Positions 11,701 to 22,234 are shown, numbered from the stretch's first letter. The stretch is DNA of 64,000 nt from Rhizophagus irregularis (GCF_026210795.1 NC_089433.1:310001-374000), one strand, 5' to 3'. The notes: generated by a model from the sequence alone, not told the origin. Program-made: numbers and translations.

Positions 11701-13873
11701 ATGATTCTGGGATATATTTTTTTCTTAATAATAATTCTGATTTATCCTTATTGATTTTTATATCATTAAGATTATAAAAAGTGTCAGCAATTGATAAAAT
11801 TTTTTCTAAATTTTCCTGGTTTCCAGCCATGAAATTTGTATCATCCATATACGCTAAACCTGGAAAGTTAAAATTAATCTTTTCTTCAACATTATCATAA
11901 ATATTATTAACTTTAATACCATCTATATCGTAACCTAGATTTGAGTTCTTAATTTTTGTCAATAAAGGATCGTAGTAAATAATCCACAAGAGCGGTGAAA
12001 TTATCTCCCCTTGATCAATCCCGCATTGCATATCAAAAGCGTCTGTTAAACCATAAGGTGTAAAAACTTTGTTTTTCCGTCCAAACGATAGACCTGTTAA
12101 TAAATTAATTAATTCTACTGGAAATTTAATTCTTTTCATCGCTTTTTCAAGCATAAAAACATTAATCCGATCATAAGCCTTTGACATGTCAAGAGCAAGA
12201 ATCCATAATTCTTTATCACGTTCATTACTATGTTGAATTATCTCATTAATTATTCGTAATGGTTCAAAAGTTGAATTTAGGGGCAAGCCCGCGTATTGGT
12301 ATCCTTGTAAAATTTGATGTTCTACCATTATCTTCGAGATACGTTTTGTAATTATTTTCATCATAACTTTTCTAGCTGTTTCCAATAACGTGATTGGCCT
12401 AGTATTATTTAATCTATACCCCCAAGGTTTCGGCTTTGGGATCGGATATATATTTGCTAGTTTCCAGTCTTCAGGCATTATTTGATTACGTAAAACATCA
12501 TTTATAATATCTCTTAATAAATGATTAAATTCTGACGGAGCCTTTTTAATTTCATCATATGCAATTCCTGTTGGCCCCACTGCTTTTTTAATTGGTAAAT
12601 CTTTGATTATGATATCCCATTCATCATCGGTTATTGGTTCAAGACAATTATTATAAATTAATTCATTAATTGATCTTATAGGTTCATATTCATCAGACCA
12701 CTCTTGTAAATCATCTATTGTACGATTTTTCGACCCTGCTGCATTTTGAAAATGATCTTTAGTTATGTCTTTGATTTTATTTTCATCAGTAACTAAAATA
12801 CTGTTTCCATCTTCGTCATCAATTAAAACTCTATCTATAAAAATTTTTTTCATTTCATTTTCAGTAATATTATCAATCATTCTTCGTTGATTATCTGCCA
12901 AATCTGCACAACGTTTATCTATGGCTTCTTTAATTTTATCATTTTTTAGATTAAACATTTCCAATGAAAATTTTGAAAATAAAGTATCGTATATCTCATT
13001 TAATTCCTTAACATATTGACCTATTAAAAATCGACTTAATCTATGTTGTAATAAGAGATACGTTGAATTCACTTCATCTATTGAATGTCTTTTAACTAAA
13101 TGTTTTAAATAATTATTGTAGTATTTCCAATTTAGAGTGAGTTTTTCAAAACTCAATTTCTTTTTAAATTTTCTTCTTAAATATACAATGTATCGTAAAT
13201 CTTTATATAATTGTGTATGTTGAAATGTTTTGTCACGGTCGACATTAACTATAATTTCTTTAGATCGAATATGTTGCTGTTTAATTTTCAATAAATTATT
13301 TTTAAAAAATGACCACTTTTCTTCAATCGAACCATTTAAATTAAAAGAAGTAGCAACCTTTTTTAATTCATCTTGAAAATTTAAAAGATCTTTTTCTTCA
13401 GTATTATCAAAATCAAAAATATGTCTAATTAAATTTACATTAGTCGTATTCATTTTTTTTGTCTGTAAAATTGGATAAATCAAATCTTCATTAATAAAAT
13501 CAAAAGTTAATAAGGCATGATCCGTTTTAATTATATCTCTTATATTAATAATTTTTGCCTTCGATGTTTTCGTAAAAAGATTTTCTGATATCCATATATA
13601 ATCAATTCTTGATTTGAAACGACCAAAGTAAGTCATTATATCTTTTGTATTGTCCATGTCATAAGTTTCCTTATGAACATCCCATAAATTAAGATTTTCT
13701 AATTTCTGAAAAATTTTCAACATTTTTGGCACAGATTGTTTATTATCAAGTCGTTTTTTAAACTTTCTATATTGTAAATTAAAATCACCACAACAAATGA
13801 TTTCCATTTTTTTAGATTTAGCTATTTTAATATGATTAATCACATGAGTATTCATATTAATTTTGTTGTTCAT
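8747..13873 (-). CDS. LINE-A ORF2, main part: end of endonuclease, RT, RNase H, CCHC
   Basis: 1708 codons from ATG 13873 to TAA. The first ~126 residues are the second half of an APE-type endonuclease (CCGDFN near 28-32, SRIDYIWIS near 88, TDHALLTFDF near 117). The reverse transcriptase follows: GPTGIAYDEIKKAP, RPITLLETARK, LALDMSKAYDRIN, GIDQGEIISPLLW and catalytic YMDD at about 675-678. RNase H has YIDGS near 1250, then SKAEV, ITDNEF and KAHDDD, so all four acidic/His positions look present. A C-x2-C-x8-H-x4-C finger (CPVCERKKETFGHVWRC) lies near 1507-1525. The natural protein starts upstream at 14421; the ATG used here only follows the frameshift near 13945. It would nick target DNA and copy the element RNA into it. 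Confidence 0.92.
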   Translation of the reverse strand: MNNKINMNTHVINHIKIAKSKKMEIICCGDFNLQYRKFKKRLDNKQSVPKMLKIFQKLENLNLWDVHKETYDMDNTKDIMTYFGRFKSRIDYIWISENLFTKTSKAKIINIRDIIKTDHALLTFDFINEDLIYPILQTKKMNTTNVNLIRHIFDFDNTEEKDLLNFQDELKKVATSFNLNGSIEEKWSFFKNNLLKIKQQHIRSKEIIVNVDRDKTFQHTQLYKDLRYIVYLRRKFKKKLSFEKLTLNWKYYNNYLKHLVKRHSIDEVNSTYLLLQHRLSRFLIGQYVKELNEIYDTLFSKFSLEMFNLKNDKIKEAIDKRCADLADNQRRMIDNITENEMKKIFIDRVLIDDEDGNSILVTDENKIKDITKDHFQNAAGSKNRTIDDLQEWSDEYEPIRSINELIYNNCLEPITDDEWDIIIKDLPIKKAVGPTGIAYDEIKKAPSEFNHLLRDIINDVLRNQIMPEDWKLANIYPIPKPKPWGYRLNNTRPITLLETARKVMMKIITKRISKIMVEHQILQGYQYAGLPLNSTFEPLRIINEIIQHSNERDKELWILALDMSKAYDRINVFMLEKAMKRIKFPVELINLLTGLSFGRKNKVFTPYGLTDAFDMQCGIDQGEIISPLLWIIYYDPLLTKIKNSNLGYDIDGIKVNNIYDNVEEKINFNFPGLAYMDDTNFMAGNQENLEKILSIADTFYNLNDIKINKDKSELLLRKKYIPESLSLSFGKSIVNIKPTSKKGSIRLLGVWFNAFNQRNHVIDQIKNEINNCCDSMILRKKLTDKQMAFIFNVLIISRIEYRAQLIILSEYECNKIMAKFRILFKHKLKFMKTTPNSIVHLKEMFNVKNIEDNQLQAKTTNFILQINDKNELGMITKIRLYNLQQLLFLNDNPIYSLQEKDIIRYKKIFTTQLKNHYILECIKMLKTQNFSIAINDTIDKMEIIGGNILIKDILPEEIYFKNLRSIKKLNIMFADQILTLDGKNLLTLKEILGKRFKKFFSPNRSLIEKSWKIIEDCILDNNEIIKRRISIEATNKIGTSFAHNLKGTILTKMNSDSEPINNGFIFGKKKLHNDIILVYGKNYNLGSNDIVLEHYITVNNPDDLFMGLKKCLGCFLDETSTLGPLERIHKQSNCLVKLRIEDVYFLENYLHSHAMIIHETDSYIVPDIIQSHIESNIWHEHNFIIEPMFFKQDDIRLNIFDSKMQKSTHNCIEKYVKKEKFNKNLTIEKLNVINYKLIQQFGEQIFVYIDGSVINNGTENIDGIASLHFYDKDHKLIDEFYVNIEHWISPSKAEVTSFILALIIVHNISNVEIITDNEFILNYFNEIICKTEIYNTRKLLKTQNNIYIWALIRQFIDLNEIIIPKITKTKAHDDDLYHNFLDQKIKDHYSDRNRVYSVNFNFFQLDKIEYMLTWNNIIIEKPIRRFIRYYSEILNLEKFFNLRRNRKYTIDSVEWAITFEFLKENENVLQTNFHTTKRRHYKIKNLIEEIPTVEQRKLINFDIYKDWKCPVCERKKETFGHVWRCYSNRKKMRNIIYYSIICLIEKIKEYDIYTFDEAKIIDLFINESFGEVKVNNNKLTFVDIIKGLFPKLLADFLRQEIKMTKVHLFETGVKFLDFVFDSTHKIWVERCDLQKDKEKSLGVTKEDKKHYSYDNNIVKKDINHKVYQKVEGLLNNIYFNIEPLDFIVRVNQYTIQIIFSFILFYFIF

Positions 13874-13914
13874 ATCTACACCCGTACGATGATTAGCTAA
13901 ATTATAAAATAATA

Positions 13915-14421
13915 TTAAACGTAATTTTTTATTATTTTTAAAGGAAAATCCACTATTAATATTCGTCCATTAATTTTTTCTATATTGAATATATGTTTTT
14001 CTAAATTATTTCGTATTATAAGCATAACTCCTTTTCCAATAGCATTTTTATTATCATTATGTGAAATAATTTTGTATCCAGCTTTATCTGCGTTGAAAAA
14101 ATTAATTTCTTTATCAGCTTTTTGTGTTTCTGTAATACCCATTATATCGACACCATTTTTTCTTATATAGTCAAAAATATTGTTCAATTTATATTCTGTT
14201 AAGGTACATATATTAAGCACCGCTATTTTTGTAAAATATTTCTGATTATTGTGCTCGTTAAACATATCTATGTTATTGTGAATTTGATTTGGAATTGTAT
14301 TATCTTCCATTAAGTTTGTTTCTTTCTTCTTTTTCTTTTTTCTTTTATAATTAATTAAATGTGGGGGTGGATTGTTAGAATAATTATTAATTAAATTATT
14401 ATTATTGGGTTGTACAATCAT
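13915..14421 (-). pseudogene. LINE-A ORF2, N-terminal fragment (start of APE endonuclease)
   Basis: Starts at ATG 14421, only two codons after the ORF1 stop and in the same frame. After ~60 polar residues it enters the endonuclease: KIAVLNICTL, VDIMGITETQK, GVMLIIRNN. It ends early at a TAA because one base appears to be missing in the A run at about 13944-13947 (plus strand). In the alternative frame the chain would run straight into the 13873 frame without a stop. A sequencing error cannot be excluded. Confidence 0.85.
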
Positions 14422-14427
14422 TAAGAT

Positions 14428-15870
14428 TTAAAAAGTGGATTCGAACTGGTTGGCTGAATTGCTAGTACCCCCAATACTTGCAATTTTAGTTGTAGTAGAA
14501 TCATTTTGTTCTTTATCGGAAAGTTGTCCAGTAAGTTTTGTGATCATATTGAACATATTATTTAATAAACTATCTTGTTTTTCTACTCTTGATTCTAAGT
14601 TAAGCACTAAGTTGTTGTCATCATTTTCACTTGAAGATGAGTCAGGTTTGGCACGCTTATTATTATCGTTAACTATTGGTAATTTGTCAGGCTTTTGTTG
14701 GAGACCTTTACGATTATGATTATTTTTAAAGGTTTCTTTAATTGAATTAATTTCTTTTCTAACTATATCATTTTCTTTTCTAAATTCGGTAATCATTGTA
14801 TTTAAAGTAGTAAGTTGTTTTTTAATTTCTGATAAATCATTTTGTGAAGATGTATGTGTGTTGTTATTTGGATCATGCATAGAGCCTCCTTTCCTAGTAC
14901 CGCCTTGAATTGGGTTGTGGTTGTTGTCACTTATATCTTCTTCGTCACCCCAAGCTTGCATTTCTTCTTCACTAAAGGTATAAGTATTGTTATTACGTTG
15001 TCGGTTGATAATATTATTTTGATTCCAATGTCGTTGTCGATTATTAGGATATCTATTTCCCTTAGTAGCATCAGCGTATGAATTGAATTTAGATTTATTA
15101 CGATTTTTAAACTGTTGGAGCAGTTGATTACGATTTAATTTATTTGAACGTTGTCGTAATTCCGTTTGACATTCTTTTGCTACATGTCCCGTATATCCGC
15201 ATCTATGACAAGATTTGGTATCTAACGGGGACCATTCTAGTTGTTGACCTTCATATTCATATACATTATTGGTTGCAATACTAAAATCTTCATCATTTCT
15301 AAAATATACAAAAGCATATTTCATAGGTTTATATGTCACGAGGTTGCGTGGAATAAAAATAGACGCAGCGCTGGTTTCAGTAACCAATGGTTGTAAATTA
15401 CGTGCACAAGTATTGAACGGTAAACCATTGATTTTTGCTGCAAATTGGAACCTTTCAGATTTTTTATCTTCAGATAGCAAAACAGGTACCACTGAGAGAC
15501 ATTCTTTAAACGCCCATACACTCCATTGAGCATAAAAAGGTTGTATGCTAAGTTCGTCTTTGTAGGTTATAAAAGCTTGTCTGTATATACCTTTAAGTCG
15601 TGTAGTAATGCCATCTTCTTCTAATTCTCCATATCGACTAAAAACAGCCTTTAAATTATAATTTTCCATATATAACGGTATATTGAATACCTTGATAGTA
15701 CGGCTTTCACGACTTTGAAAAAGTTGTTTTCGTTTTTCTTGTAAATTTTCTACTTTCTTAAAGGAGTAGACGACATTATTTTCATCGCCATCGGTTGCAC
15801 TAGGCATTTTAAAAGTCATATTACATAAGCTATTTAAATCGACTTCGGTGTTGACTTTAATACTAATCAC
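14428..15870 (-). CDS. LINE-A ORF1, second part: RRM-like domains and CCHC knuckle
   Basis: About 480 codons. Two RRM-like segments are visible: RTIKVFNIP...YRQAFITYKD at ~58-107, and KINGLPFN...KYAFVYFRN at ~145-200. A zinc knuckle CHRCGYTGHVAKEC (C-x2-C-x4-H-x4-C) follows near 218-231, then a long polar tail. This is the nucleic-acid-binding (gag-like) protein that packages LINE RNA. The listed start is a GTG; the frame continues upstream through six sense codons to the TAA at 15891-15889 and then into the 243-codon part, so this is probably the C-terminal portion of one ORF1 rather than a separate gene. Confidence 0.8.
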   Translation of the reverse strand: MISIKVNTEVDLNSLCNMTFKMPSATDGDENNVVYSFKKVENLQEKRKQLFQSRESRTIKVFNIPLYMENYNLKAVFSRYGELEEDGITTRLKGIYRQAFITYKDELSIQPFYAQWSVWAFKECLSVVPVLLSEDKKSERFQFAAKINGLPFNTCARNLQPLVTETSAASIFIPRNLVTYKPMKYAFVYFRNDEDFSIATNNVYEYEGQQLEWSPLDTKSCHRCGYTGHVAKECQTELRQRSNKLNRNQLLQQFKNRNKSKFNSYADATKGNRYPNNRQRHWNQNNIINRQRNNNTYTFSEEEMQAWGDEEDISDNNHNPIQGGTRKGGSMHDPNNNTHTSSQNDLSEIKKQLTTLNTMITEFRKENDIVRKEINSIKETFKNNHNRKGLQQKPDKLPIVNDNNKRAKPDSSSSENDDNNLVLNLESRVEKQDSLLNNMFNMITKLTGQLSDKEQNDSTTTKIASIGGTSNSANQFESTF

Positions 15871-15888
15871 GTGACAGTATTTTTGTTC

Positions 15889-16620
15889 TTAACTGGTATC
15901 ATCAGTCAATTTAATTGGTTTCTTTTCTTCAAAAGTGGTAACGACGTCAATTTTTGATTTGATAATTTTAACAATATAATGACAAAATTGTGTACTTTTG
16001 GGCGCCTCCGGAATCGTACAAGTTGCTTTCCATGTGTTATGTTTAGATAAGACGATTGGTGAAAATTCGGCGTTAGCCATTTCTTTTTCAGGCAATTGAT
16101 TATCGGCAGATGGATCAACAAAATGTGAGTCATCCTGCATCGACTGATCATCTTGATCTTGTGTGTTGATCTTTCGTAGTACATCTGAATGATCTTCATT
16201 AGCTTTTCCTTTGTTCGCAGTTGGTGTTGCAGAGGTTGATTGTGTCACAATAGGATCAACATTTTTCGGGGTCTCAGCAGGTTTGGTTTTCTTTTTTTGC
16301 TGCGTATTTTGTGGATTATAAGCAACGAAAGGGTCAAGTTCTTGTCGTTGGAAAGTCGCTTGTTGTTTTCTATTATATGGTAACCTTGCAGAAGCCGCTG
16401 CTTGGTGTTGTTGTTTTTTCTTCTTCTTGTTTTCTTGACGTAAGGTAGCTCTAGACTTAACTGTAGTAAACTCCTCGTCATTAGGAGTGAAAGTAAAATT
16501 ATTCGAAGTATCTTGCGTAGTAGAAGTTGTACCAACAACTCCTTCCATAGTTTCTCCCTGCTCCTGGTTGTCTATACCCTTCTGGGCAGTACTACGAGTA
16601 GTCCTAGCTGGGGCGGACAT
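15889..16620 (-). CDS. LINE-A ORF1, first part, ending in an in-frame TAA
   Basis: 243 codons from ATG 16620, about 110 nt inside the 5' end of the element. The product is polar and basic (KKKKKQQHQ segment) with no recognised domain until the C-terminal FCHYIVKIIKSKIDV strand. The stop is in frame with the following RRM-containing part, so either one TAA mutation split ORF1 or readthrough is used. I favour mutation, because the same copy also has a frameshift in ORF2. Confidence 0.75.
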   Translation of the reverse strand: MSAPARTTRSTAQKGIDNQEQGETMEGVVGTTSTTQDTSNNFTFTPNDEEFTTVKSRATLRQENKKKKKQQHQAAASARLPYNRKQQATFQRQELDPFVAYNPQNTQQKKKTKPAETPKNVDPIVTQSTSATPTANKGKANEDHSDVLRKINTQDQDDQSMQDDSHFVDPSADNQLPEKEMANAEFSPIVLSKHNTWKATCTIPEAPKSTQFCHYIVKIIKSKIDVVTTFEEKKPIKLTDDTS

Positions 16621-16732
16621 ACCGTTAAATTTTACGAAATAAAATAATTATGAGAATAACGAAAAAAAAAAAAAATTTTCTAAGTTTTTCTTTGTAAAAA
16701 AACGAAAATGTAGGAACGGGAGAGAGAGTTTT

Positions 16733-16750
16733 ACATTGTCATTGACATTT
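16733..16750. repeat. Target-site duplication of LINE-A, 5' copy
   Basis: Second copy of acattgtcattgacattt, directly after the 5' end of the minus-strand LINE. It fixes the upstream border of the insertion. Confidence 0.85.
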
Positions 16751-19700
16751 ATATAAAGTTATATAAGATTAATCTGAGAGTTTTTTACCAAAAAGGAAAT
16801 TTTTTTATAAAAAGGGAAATGATTTTCAATTTCGAGGCAATTCAGCAGGTGTTTTAATAACAAATTGAGAAATGATTTCCATAGAAAATCTCGTGACAAA
16901 ATTTATAATAAATTTAAAATAAATGATCAACAAAAATGATCAACAAAATCGTTACTAGTTTTATAAAAAACGCCCAATAATATCTTTTTATTGTTTTAAT
17001 TTAAACTTTTAAAATTTTCTACTTATAATCGCGTCCATGTTAGGTTTCTAACTGGAACCCATTAATAAAAATAAAAATTTAAACTTTTAAAACTTTATCC
17101 GTAGCATTTTGTGTACCTTTAGCTTAGAGATATTCCGTAGAATATAATTTAAATATGACAAGAAATTTTATTCCTTTTAAACAACAACATATTTTTATTA
17201 ACAAAATAAATATAAGAAAAATCATATACGGTAAAAAGAGAAATTAGTATTTTTTAAAAAAAAAATTTCTATTTTTATTTTTTTTTATTTTTTGGTGAAA
17301 AGTCTCCGTTTTGATCGTTATACTGATCATATTATGACTTTTTTAATTATGGAATAATAAAAATAATATAATAATAGTTTTCATTTTCTTTTGGTTTGGT
17401 TAAATTATATTTTTTGGGGGAATAATCTAAATTTGATCGTATAAACACGATTACTAATTTTTTAATGAAAAGAATTCGTATCTTTTTTTGGTTAATTAAA
17501 TATAATAATAAAAATGACATTCTAATAAAAAAAATAATTAGCATTACTTAATTTAGTCAGTAAAATCTATGCGAAGTAAAATTGTCTTTTGATAAAAAAA
17601 TTCCTTGATCATTTTCGGGCATAATTGATGATCACTTTTTAGCTCAACTTCTTGATGAAAAAAATCTTATTATTCTTATATAATCATAACTTCTGATGAA
17701 AAATCATAATTTTATTAAAAATAAAAATAATTGCTTTTTTTTAACACCAAATCTTACCTAGATTAATAATATCCCATAATTTTTTAAAATGCCTGAAACA
17801 CTATAAGACCATCTATTTTGAGGGGGTACGAAATGTTAGACTGTAATGAAATGAGCTGACTGACTAAGCTGAACAAACAAATCAGAGCAAAAAATTGATG
17901 ACGAATTACGTAGAAACCAAGATAAACGCCGATTTTCCTTCCGGAAAGAGGGCATCGATGGTAAACCTGAGAAATTTCAATGCTTTTCCAGCTGCACCAT
18001 GATAGATATCGTGCGGTGATTGAAAGTGTCTTTCTCTTTTTTTAGTTATATTATCTTCTGGAATTGAATTAGAAATCACGTGATAATAGCTATTTACCGT
18101 ATAACGGTTAGTCTTAATCTCCGTATTTATATCTTGTTTCTTGTCCTTATTATAAAATAAAAATTAAAATTAATCAATTAATCTCTGTATTTACTATTCT
18201 TTGAGTTTTACTTTCTTAAAAATTGAATATTTATTTTGTATCGCATTCTAACGAACAATGATGACACTAGATTTCATCATAATTCGTCATATGGAAAAGT
18301 TTCTATAAGATGGACGAGAATTCGTTAAATTACTGATATCATTATTATGACTTTGAAATAGTTCTATTTTTTAACTGATTACTACAGACGCACTACTGTA
18401 TTTAAAATTACGCTTCCCAGCTTCTCAATTTCCTTTCAATTTTATCCACACTTCGTTTACAACCATTCGTCAGTGATAACATTTGCTTGCCCAAAATCAA
18501 TTATAGAATTATCCATTCCAAGTTCATCCTAAAGTGTTTGTCATGTGAATTTCTTAATAAATAATTTATTCTTCGTCTAAAGAATTTTTGTTAATAAATC
18601 AATAAATATTTTGTAACACATACTAGAATTAAAATTACTTGATTGAGTAAACCATGCTTGGAACTTAAGACAATTGAATTATCCAAATCATCATACTGCG
18701 GTATAGCCAATCTGACTGGTCGTTGTGTCTAGAACTTTTTTTAATACTGAATATAGAAAATATGTAAATTAGTTTTCTTTACATAATAAAATAAGTTTAA
18801 AATTTTCTAAAAAACCAATGTTACAAATTTATATAATAATTAATAATTATTAGTAATATACAGAATTTTAGTGACTATTATTGTCCGAAGCGTAGCGTAG
18901 GACTATATGCTAGACTCGATATCATGCAATGTCCATCTGTCATACCGCATCAGATGTAACAAATAAACGCGTAAATAATTTATTTAAATAGTTTAAATAG
19001 TTCCAATATATAATATAATAGTGTAATAAATATAAGTTTAAAGAAATCGAGTTTACATTATTTATTTTTAAGAAACTAATACTTTTATATTTTTATGTAA
19101 AAAATTTTGTTATAAATAAAAATTCGAAAATAAATATCTCTTTGGCTTTTAAAGTGTGAATAAACCGTTGCTTTTAAATTGTCAGTCTATAAATTGTTGC
19201 TTTTTTTAGTTGTACATTTTTGTAGAGATATATTTTTTTAGATGGTCATGTGAATATAATGCTTCGGATGCCCCAACAGTTCTTGTTGCCTAGTTTTATG
19301 AACACCCAATACTGGAATTGGTATTAGAAGTATTACTTCCTGTTGATTGGTTAATACTTTTAATAACCATTTGATTGATACTATAATAATTAATCGATGA
19401 ATAAATTGAATCTTTATAACTGTATATTACGTTTTATTCGTAAAAACTTTTGTGATTTGAAAACACTTTATATTATGATTTTATGAATTGTATTATAAAT
19501 TATTACAATTATTATTGCATTGGTTTCCTCTAATTATAACTTCAGAACACCAATAATTTATCCTTTCAGCTATTTTCTCCTCTTTTTCCTGTCCATTCAC
19601 TAGTAATAAAAGTTACTACTTTAAATTGTTATTGGTAAAACAATAGTTGTTTTCTTAATATTAATTTTCTCGTCAAATTATTACAATTCATAATTATAAT

Positions 19701-20205
19701 TACAAATCTCAAAATTTACAAAGTAAGTAGTAAAAATTAGGTGATTATATAAGACCTTTGTGCGAAAATAATATAAATAGCTTAACAATATACCAATCAA
19801 TTGATCAATATAAAGAAATTTATTAATAAAGAGACGACAGAAATTTCAAGTAGTAATAATATGGAATGGATGCAAATATTAGAAGAGAAATCTATCAGAA
19901 TATTTCCGTAAAAGAGATAATACACCAAAAAATCAATAAATGAAAATTTGTTATGGAGTAAAGTAAATATTAATAATATACAAAAGTCAGAATGTTAAAT
20001 AATACTACTAACATCTATATACCAAGAGATATATAGAAAGTGATTGACGTAAAGTTACTCACTATAATAATATAGTGAAAACTTACTTATACAAGCCACG
20101 TGACTTGCACAGAATCTACTATATGTTCTTATGCATGCAATATCATAAGAACAATTTAAATTTATTTATGTTGGCTACATTGTTGCTAGACATTTGTAAT
20201 AACTG
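16751..20205. other. Intergenic, 3.4 kb, no convincing gene
   Basis: AT-rich. A G+C-richer island at about 17821-18020 has a short plus-strand frame reading DDELRRNQDKRRFSFRKEG, possibly a relic; it has no start and no recognisable family. A quasi-palindromic motif TGTCCGAAGCGTAGCGTAGG lies at 18881-18900. Nothing else can be supported. Confidence 0.55.
18877..18906. repeat. Dispersed GTCC...GGAC motif, copy 1
   Basis: ATTGTCCGAAGCGTAGCG followed by TAGGACTAT. A close copy lies at 59741-59769 in the same orientation. The GTCC/GGAC ends form a short inverted repeat. Origin unknown. Confidence 0.55.
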
Positions 20206-20324
20206 GTCACATGACTTTAAAAAAAATGAATGTTCTAGAAATTCATCACAAAATTATTTAAATAAAGCTACGGGTTTCAAACTCAAAATTTATTCTTTTT
20301 TTTTTATTTTTACATTAAGAAATC
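20206..20324 (+). promoter_or_regulatory. Conserved upstream block of BTB-TLDc gene A
   Basis: GTCACATGAC at 20206-20215 (E-box-type core CACATG), TTCTAGAA at 20233-20240 (two head-to-head heat-shock-element-like units) and an ATTTAAATAAAG box near 20256 precede the ATG. The same order occurs before the three following paralogues. Function is inferred from conservation only. Confidence 0.5.
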
Positions 20325-21794
20325 ATGCCTTCAAAATTTTTAGCAGAATTATCTAACGACTATGAAAAACTTTTTGAAACACAAATTGGATATGATGTTA
20401 TTGTTTATGCTGGAGAAGGGCAAAATATGAAGGAAATTCATGCTCATTCAAATATTTTATGTATTAGGTCTCAATATTTCAGTTCTGCATTTTCTAATGA
20501 ATGGGCTGAGAAAAGAGATGGAAAATTTATTTTTAAAAAACCAAATATTTCACCTCAATTATTTAATATTATTCTTAGGTAATAATTTTAATATTTTATG
20601 ATAAATTTTTTTATTCACACAATTTAAATTTTTCTAACTTTTAAATATATTAGGTTCATTTATTGTGGAAATATTGAATTGAAAAATTTACAAGGTCCTG
20701 ATGTATTAAAGATATTGATAGCTGTGGATGAACTAAATATCATTTCATTAGTTTCCCATATTCAAGAATTTTTGATTGAACATAAAACTGAAATTTTAAA
20801 ACAAAATCCAACTGAAATTCTTGAAACAATTTATCAATATGAAACATTTACGGATTTATGGAATTTTTGTCTCAATAAAATTTGTGAAGAACCTAAAATT
20901 TTATTCAGCTCTGATAAATTTATTAATTTAAAGGCTCCTTTATTGGAATTATTATTAAAAAGAGATGATTTGAATATGGATGAAATTGAAATTCGGGAGA
21001 ATTTATTAAAATGGTGTTTTTCTCAACAAAATATAAAGAATGATCCAACAAAATGGAGTGAAAAAAATATTATAAAAGTCGAAAAAAAATTACACAGATT
21101 TATTCCTTTAATTCGATTTTATGATATCGAACCTACAGATTTCTTTCACAAAATTTATTGCTACAAAGACGTCTTACCACAAGATTTAATTCATGATCTT
21201 TTGGAATTTCATATACTAGTTCCTAATATGAAATCTAAAATTGATTAACTACCTTCAAGAAAACTATCGATATTGATTGAATCGAAACATATTCCTCTTT
21301 TTGCTTCATGGATTGATAGAAAAGATTCTTCACATTATAATATGAAAAATATTCCATATGATTTTAAATTATTATATCGCTCAAATCGGGATTATGGAAT
21401 TGACAATAACAATTTTCATAAAAATTGTGACAATAAAGGAGCTACTATTTGGGTAGCAAAAATTAAGAATTCTACACAAATAATTGGAGGATATAATCCA
21501 CTTGATTGGAAAGGTTATGGTGTTTGGAAACCTACAACAAATAGCTTTATTTTTAATATAACTGATGGAAAAAATATTTCTACTTCAAAAGTAAGTTATG
21601 TTAATAATAAGGATCGGAAGTATGCTGTTTTTTGTCATTATGATGATGGACCAACTATGGGTAATTTATACTGCCATAAGAATAATAAATGGTCTAATAA
21701 AGAGCGTTTTTTTGGTTTTGCTTACTCCAACATAGGAATTCCAATGAATTTTATAGTAGAAGACTATGAAGTATTTCAAATAATTAAAAAATGA
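20325..21794 (+). pseudogene. BTB-BACK-TLDc gene A, nonsense codon before TLDc
   Basis: Exon 1 is 20325-20578 (MPSKFLAELSNDYEKLFE..., BTB domain). The intron is 20579-20653 (GTAATA...TTAG) and exon 2 is 20654-21794. The frame across the junction (AG|G TTC) gives RFIYCG, as in all four paralogues. The BACK region follows, then TAA at 21246-21248, where the other copies have TTA in the linker before TLDc. The TLDc frame beyond is open, in the same frame, to TGA 21792-21794. So the copy either makes a BTB-BACK protein without TLDc or is an early pseudogene. It also has an extra Leu codon in FHILVPN. It is first of four tandem copies on the same strand. Confidence 0.85.
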
Positions 21795-22234
21795 GTTTGT
21801 ATTTTAATGATTGAATGAAACCAAAAATCAATATTTTCTTGATTTTTTTTTTAAAAAAAAAGAATTTATGAGAAACTTCTAATAAAGACCTTATAATTAC
21901 TAAGACATTAAATCTCTATCCATCTTAACAAAAACAATAAATTCATTTAAATAGATAAAATAATTATTAAGATAAAAATTTCTAATTAATTAATTAATCA
22001 CATTTACTATCGTTAAAATCATTTTTTTTAATAAAGTGTTACAGGTACACCTAATAAACTTCTATACGTTCAAAAAAGGCATTAAAATTATAAGTAGTAG
22101 TAAGTCATAAGGGATTAAGATTTTTAATATTACGTTTATGTGACTTCTGATAAAAATGCGACCATTTATTTATTGAATATTTCAATAAATCAGTAAGATA
22201 AACATCTTAACAATAAGACTTCTATTAATAATTA
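21795..22234. other. Spacer between BTB-TLDc genes A and B
   Basis: AT-rich spacer related to the spacers after genes B and C; part of the ~2.1-kb duplicated unit. No gene seen. Confidence 0.6.

Larger units (their letters stand above)
8500..16732 (-). mobile_element. LINE-A: non-LTR retrotransposon, endonuclease-RT-RNase H type
   Basis: An ~8.2-kb minus-strand element. In its own orientation it has a short 5' leader (16732-16621), ORF1 (16620-14428, split by a TAA), ORF2 (14421-8747, one frameshift), a ~220-nt 3' tail and a poly(A) seen as a T run at about 8499-8526. It is flanked by a 17-18-bp duplication. The order APE-like endonuclease, reverse transcriptase with YMDD, RNase H and C-terminal CCHC matches the I/Tad-like LINE group. 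The nonsense codon and frameshift suggest this copy is no longer autonomous. Confidence 0.93.

Noticed and set aside
20075-20356. Plus-strand frame overlapping the promoter and start of BTB-TLDc gene A
   Set aside because: Different frame from the BTB exon; covers the conserved promoter block and is not open before the other paralogues.
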